A stretch of DNA of 64,000 nt from Steroidobacteraceae bacterium (GTDB lineage: Bacteria; Pseudomonadota; Gammaproteobacteria; Steroidobacterales; Steroidobacteraceae). The translations under genes and the position numbers were made by a program. The stretch is from NCBI GenBank assembly GCA_041395505.1, contig JAWLAG010000001.1, forward strand, positions 1,240,001 through 1,304,000. The letters run 5' to 3'. The notes beneath the pieces were generated by a model. It did not search any database, was not told the origin of the DNA, and saw only the letters and a list, made by a program, of their open reading frames with translations. Below are positions 63,760-64,000 of the stretch, piece by piece. Positions within the stretch are counted from its first letter, which is position 1. Each line of letters begins with the position of its first letter.

Positions 63760-64000
63760 ATGGCGGTGTACGTGGCGGACTCTGACAAACCACCGATTCG
63801 TCGCGTTGTATATCTGGTGCAACCGGATACAGTAACAAACGCGCATGAGTTGTTTGGAGAATTTCTTTCGATCGTTTCTGAGAAGAGAATTCACTGCGCT
63901 TTGATTGTGATCCTCGCTACTTCAATCGGTATCCTTTATTCGCTCGTCGCGCCTGTCATGTATCGCAGCGAACTAACTTTGCTCCCGAATGAGAGCCAAG
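63760..64000 (+). CDS. Wzz/chain-length determinant family protein, N-terminal part only
   Basis: The ATG at 63760, three bases after an in-frame TAG, opens a frame that runs off the window end after 80 codons. The product begins MAVYVADSDKPPIRR, has a hydrophobic stretch (about 46-68; CALIVILATSIGILYSLVAP) and then YRSELTLLP, the usual start of the periplasmic domain of Wzz/GumC co-polymerases that set chain length with the polymerase and SLBB exporter. The rest is missing. GC content here is about 47% by hand count, far below the neighbouring genes. Confidence 0.8.
   Translation, partial: MAVYVADSDKPPIRRVVYLVQPDTVTNAHELFGEFLSIVSEKRIHCALIVILATSIGILYSLVAPVMYRSELTLLPNESQ

Noticed and set aside
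63705..63785. Short 26-codon frame directly after the SLBB gene, possible leader peptide
   Set aside because: No ribosome site, no attenuator structure, and it overlaps the start of the Wzz-like gene in another frame.

Overview
This window is a high-GC stretch of a gammaproteobacterial chromosome. Several blocks keep Pseudomonas/Xanthomonas-type gene order: parE-parC-fimX, asd-fimV-truA-accD-folC-SPOR-cvpA-purF, tRNA-Leu-tig-clpP-clpX-lon-tRNA-Val-tRNA-Asp-ppiD, and mltD / methyltransferase-rnhA-dnaQ. The tRNAs carry encoded CCA ends. An order such as Nevskiales/Steroidobacterales or a Xanthomonadales relative would fit, but that placement is inference. I saw no insertion sequences, prophage genes, integrases, CRISPR arrays or rRNA.

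Layout. 1-1406 holds the end of an Fe-S (CCG-domain) oxidoreductase gene and a DUF3501 gene. 1496-7714 holds topoisomerase IV (parE, parC) and, convergent to it, a FimX-like degenerate GGDEF-EAL protein. 7960-13465 holds elongation factor P, a minus-strand overlapping run (sco, psd, epmA, msrC) that includes the EF-P lysylation enzyme, then prmB-aroC. 13484-26297 holds asd, fimV, truA, accD, folC, a SPOR protein, cvpA, purF, a glycerate-kinase-like gene, a receiver-Ser/Thr kinase fusion and miaE. lpxH, gltX, cysS and folD follow. 30954-31339 is a Pro-Arg-His-Lys tRNA cluster. 31437-36784 is an accessory-looking block: DUF192, then a probable polyprenyl-linked sugar cassette (flavoprotein, GT-C transferase, GT2 transferase, flippase-like membrane protein). 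36824-45070 is the tRNA-Leu/tig/clpP/clpX/lon/tRNA-Val/tRNA-Asp/ppiD protein-quality-control block, with a near-perfect sigma-32 promoter before lon. 45095-50125 holds a dicarboxylate/amino-acid symporter and a minus-strand run mltD-fabI-lapA-mscS. 50268-52162 holds a methyltransferase, rnhA and dnaQ. From 52217 an exopolysaccharide/capsule locus begins: UDP-sugar dehydrogenase, UDP-uronate 4-epimerase, DegT aminotransferase, pgi, two divergent Wzi-like outer-membrane proteins, a 972-residue SLBB export protein and the start of a Wzz-like co-polymerase. GC content falls to about 47% in the last 220 bases by hand count.

Themes. FimV and FimX suggest that polar type IV pili are used and controlled by c-di-GMP, although no pilus structural genes lie here. 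The final locus makes activated uronic/amino sugars and exports a polysaccharide. The most unusual signal is regulatory: several genes (sco, the SPOR gene, gltX, dnaQ, the UDP-sugar dehydrogenase, the aminotransferase, perhaps folD and prmB) have a -10-like hexamer (TAGAAT, TATACT, TAAAAT, GATAAT) ending 6-8 bases before the start codon and no clear Shine-Dalgarno sequence. This predicts leaderless transcripts. In two cases the TAG of the hexamer is also the stop codon of the upstream gene.
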